This document shows positions 4,755-5,142 of a stretch of DNA of 5,142 nt, piece by piece. Origin of the DNA: Deltaproteobacteria bacterium (GTDB lineage Bacteria > Desulfobacterota_B > Binatia > UBA9968); contig VBKY01000352.1 in assembly GCA_005879255.1 (NCBI GenBank), forward strand, positions 1 through 5,142. The letters run 5' to 3'. Each line of letters opens with the position of its first letter. The stretch's first letter is position 1. Position numbers and translations under genes: made by a program. Below the pieces are notes generated by a model, which saw only the letters and a list, made by a program, of their open reading frames with translations, made no database searches and was not told the origin of the DNA.

Positions 4755-5142
4755 ATGGCCAACGCCAAAGAATCCAAAACCTGTGCTGTATGCGGCAAGA
4801 GTTTTCCCTTGCGCGATTTGGTGCCCGGGGTGGCAGTGCGCGATGTGATTGCCAACGAGATTCTGCGCGAGCATCCGGAATGGTCGGCGGATAAACTTAT
4901 TTGTCGACCTGATCTCAACCACTATCGTTCCAAATACGTCCACACACTCCTGGAATCCGAAAAAGGCGATCTAAGTTGCCTTGAGCATGAAGTGCTGCAC
5001 AGTCTTCGCGAACACGAAACGCTTTCAAAGGATGTCGATACGGTATTTGAGGGAGACTGGACATTCGGCGAACGGCTAGCGGATCGGATCGCTGCGTTCG
5101 GCGGCAGTTGGACGTTCTTGATTTCGTTCGGCGCGTTTCTCG
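4755..5142 (+). CDS. DUF1003 family membrane protein with N-terminal zinc-ribbon-like module (partial)
   Basis: The first 129 codons are present and the frame is open to the right edge. Residues 9-58 look like a small metal-binding module, with Cys10-x2-Cys13 and a second pair, Cys50 and His56. A charged, helical linker follows (about 60-98). Then comes the start of a DUF1003 domain: FGERLADRIAAFGGSWTFL, leading into the first membrane segment (ISFGAFL), where the window ends. DUF1003 proteins are usually 150-240 residues with two transmembrane helices and have no assigned function. No strong Shine-Dalgarno is seen before ATG 4755; this start is chosen because the Cys motif follows at once and no good alternative exists upstream. 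The gap to the dioxygenase gene is 37 bases, so read-through is possible, but a functional link is not evident. Confidence 0.88.
   Translation, partial: MANAKESKTCAVCGKSFPLRDLVPGVAVRDVIANEILREHPEWSADKLICRPDLNHYRSKYVHTLLESEKGDLSCLEHEVLHSLREHETLSKDVDTVFEGDWTFGERLADRIAAFGGSWTFLISFGAFL

Overview
The window comes from a bacterium of moderate GC content with ordinary Shine-Dalgarno sites and short intergenic gaps. The mix of genes (fluoride-resistance operon, 3-hydroxyanthranilate dioxygenase, DUF1003 protein, four-helix-bundle 'S23/IVS' gene) suggests a free-living soil or aquifer bacterium, possibly an uncultured proteobacterial or related lineage. The sequence alone does not fix the taxon. All identifications come from reading motifs, not from database searches.

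Left end (1-666): the N-terminus of a secreted protein, probably an S8 (subtilisin-like) peptidase with its propeptide, runs off the left edge on the minus strand. Between it and crcB is an intergenic region of about 390 bases. Its right half holds a clear fluoride riboswitch (crcB motif) that ends in a strong intrinsic terminator.

Fluoride operon (667-1394): crcB/fluC (fluoride channel) is followed 2 bases later by a DUF190 (PII-like) gene. The riboswitch pseudoknot and the terminator compete for the same five bases, so fluoride should switch the pair on.

Middle (1509-3617): a minus-strand Asp/Glu/hydantoin-racemase-like gene lies convergent to the fluoride operon. It appears to lack both catalytic cysteines. 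It is divergent from a plus-strand pair: a VOC (glyoxalase/extradiol dioxygenase fold) protein and a heme-oxygenase-like diiron oxidase candidate (PqqC/CADD/TenA fold) with a full set of metal ligands.

Inserted-looking block (3610-4151): two 36-base inverted repeats, each made of four TGGAGTNN octamers plus TGGG, enclose a four-helix-bundle (S23/IVS) gene broken by two single-base frameshifts. The left arm overlaps the stop codon of the diiron-oxidase gene. The right arm ends next to the ribosome binding site of the following gene.

Right end (4163-5142): an intact 3-hydroxyanthranilate 3,4-dioxygenase gene, then the first 129 codons of a DUF1003 protein with an N-terminal zinc-ribbon-like module, cut by the window edge. 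The VOC, diiron-oxidase and 3-hydroxyanthranilate dioxygenase genes together suggest an oxidative catabolic or tailoring locus, now split by the repeat-flanked block. The shared pathway is inference.
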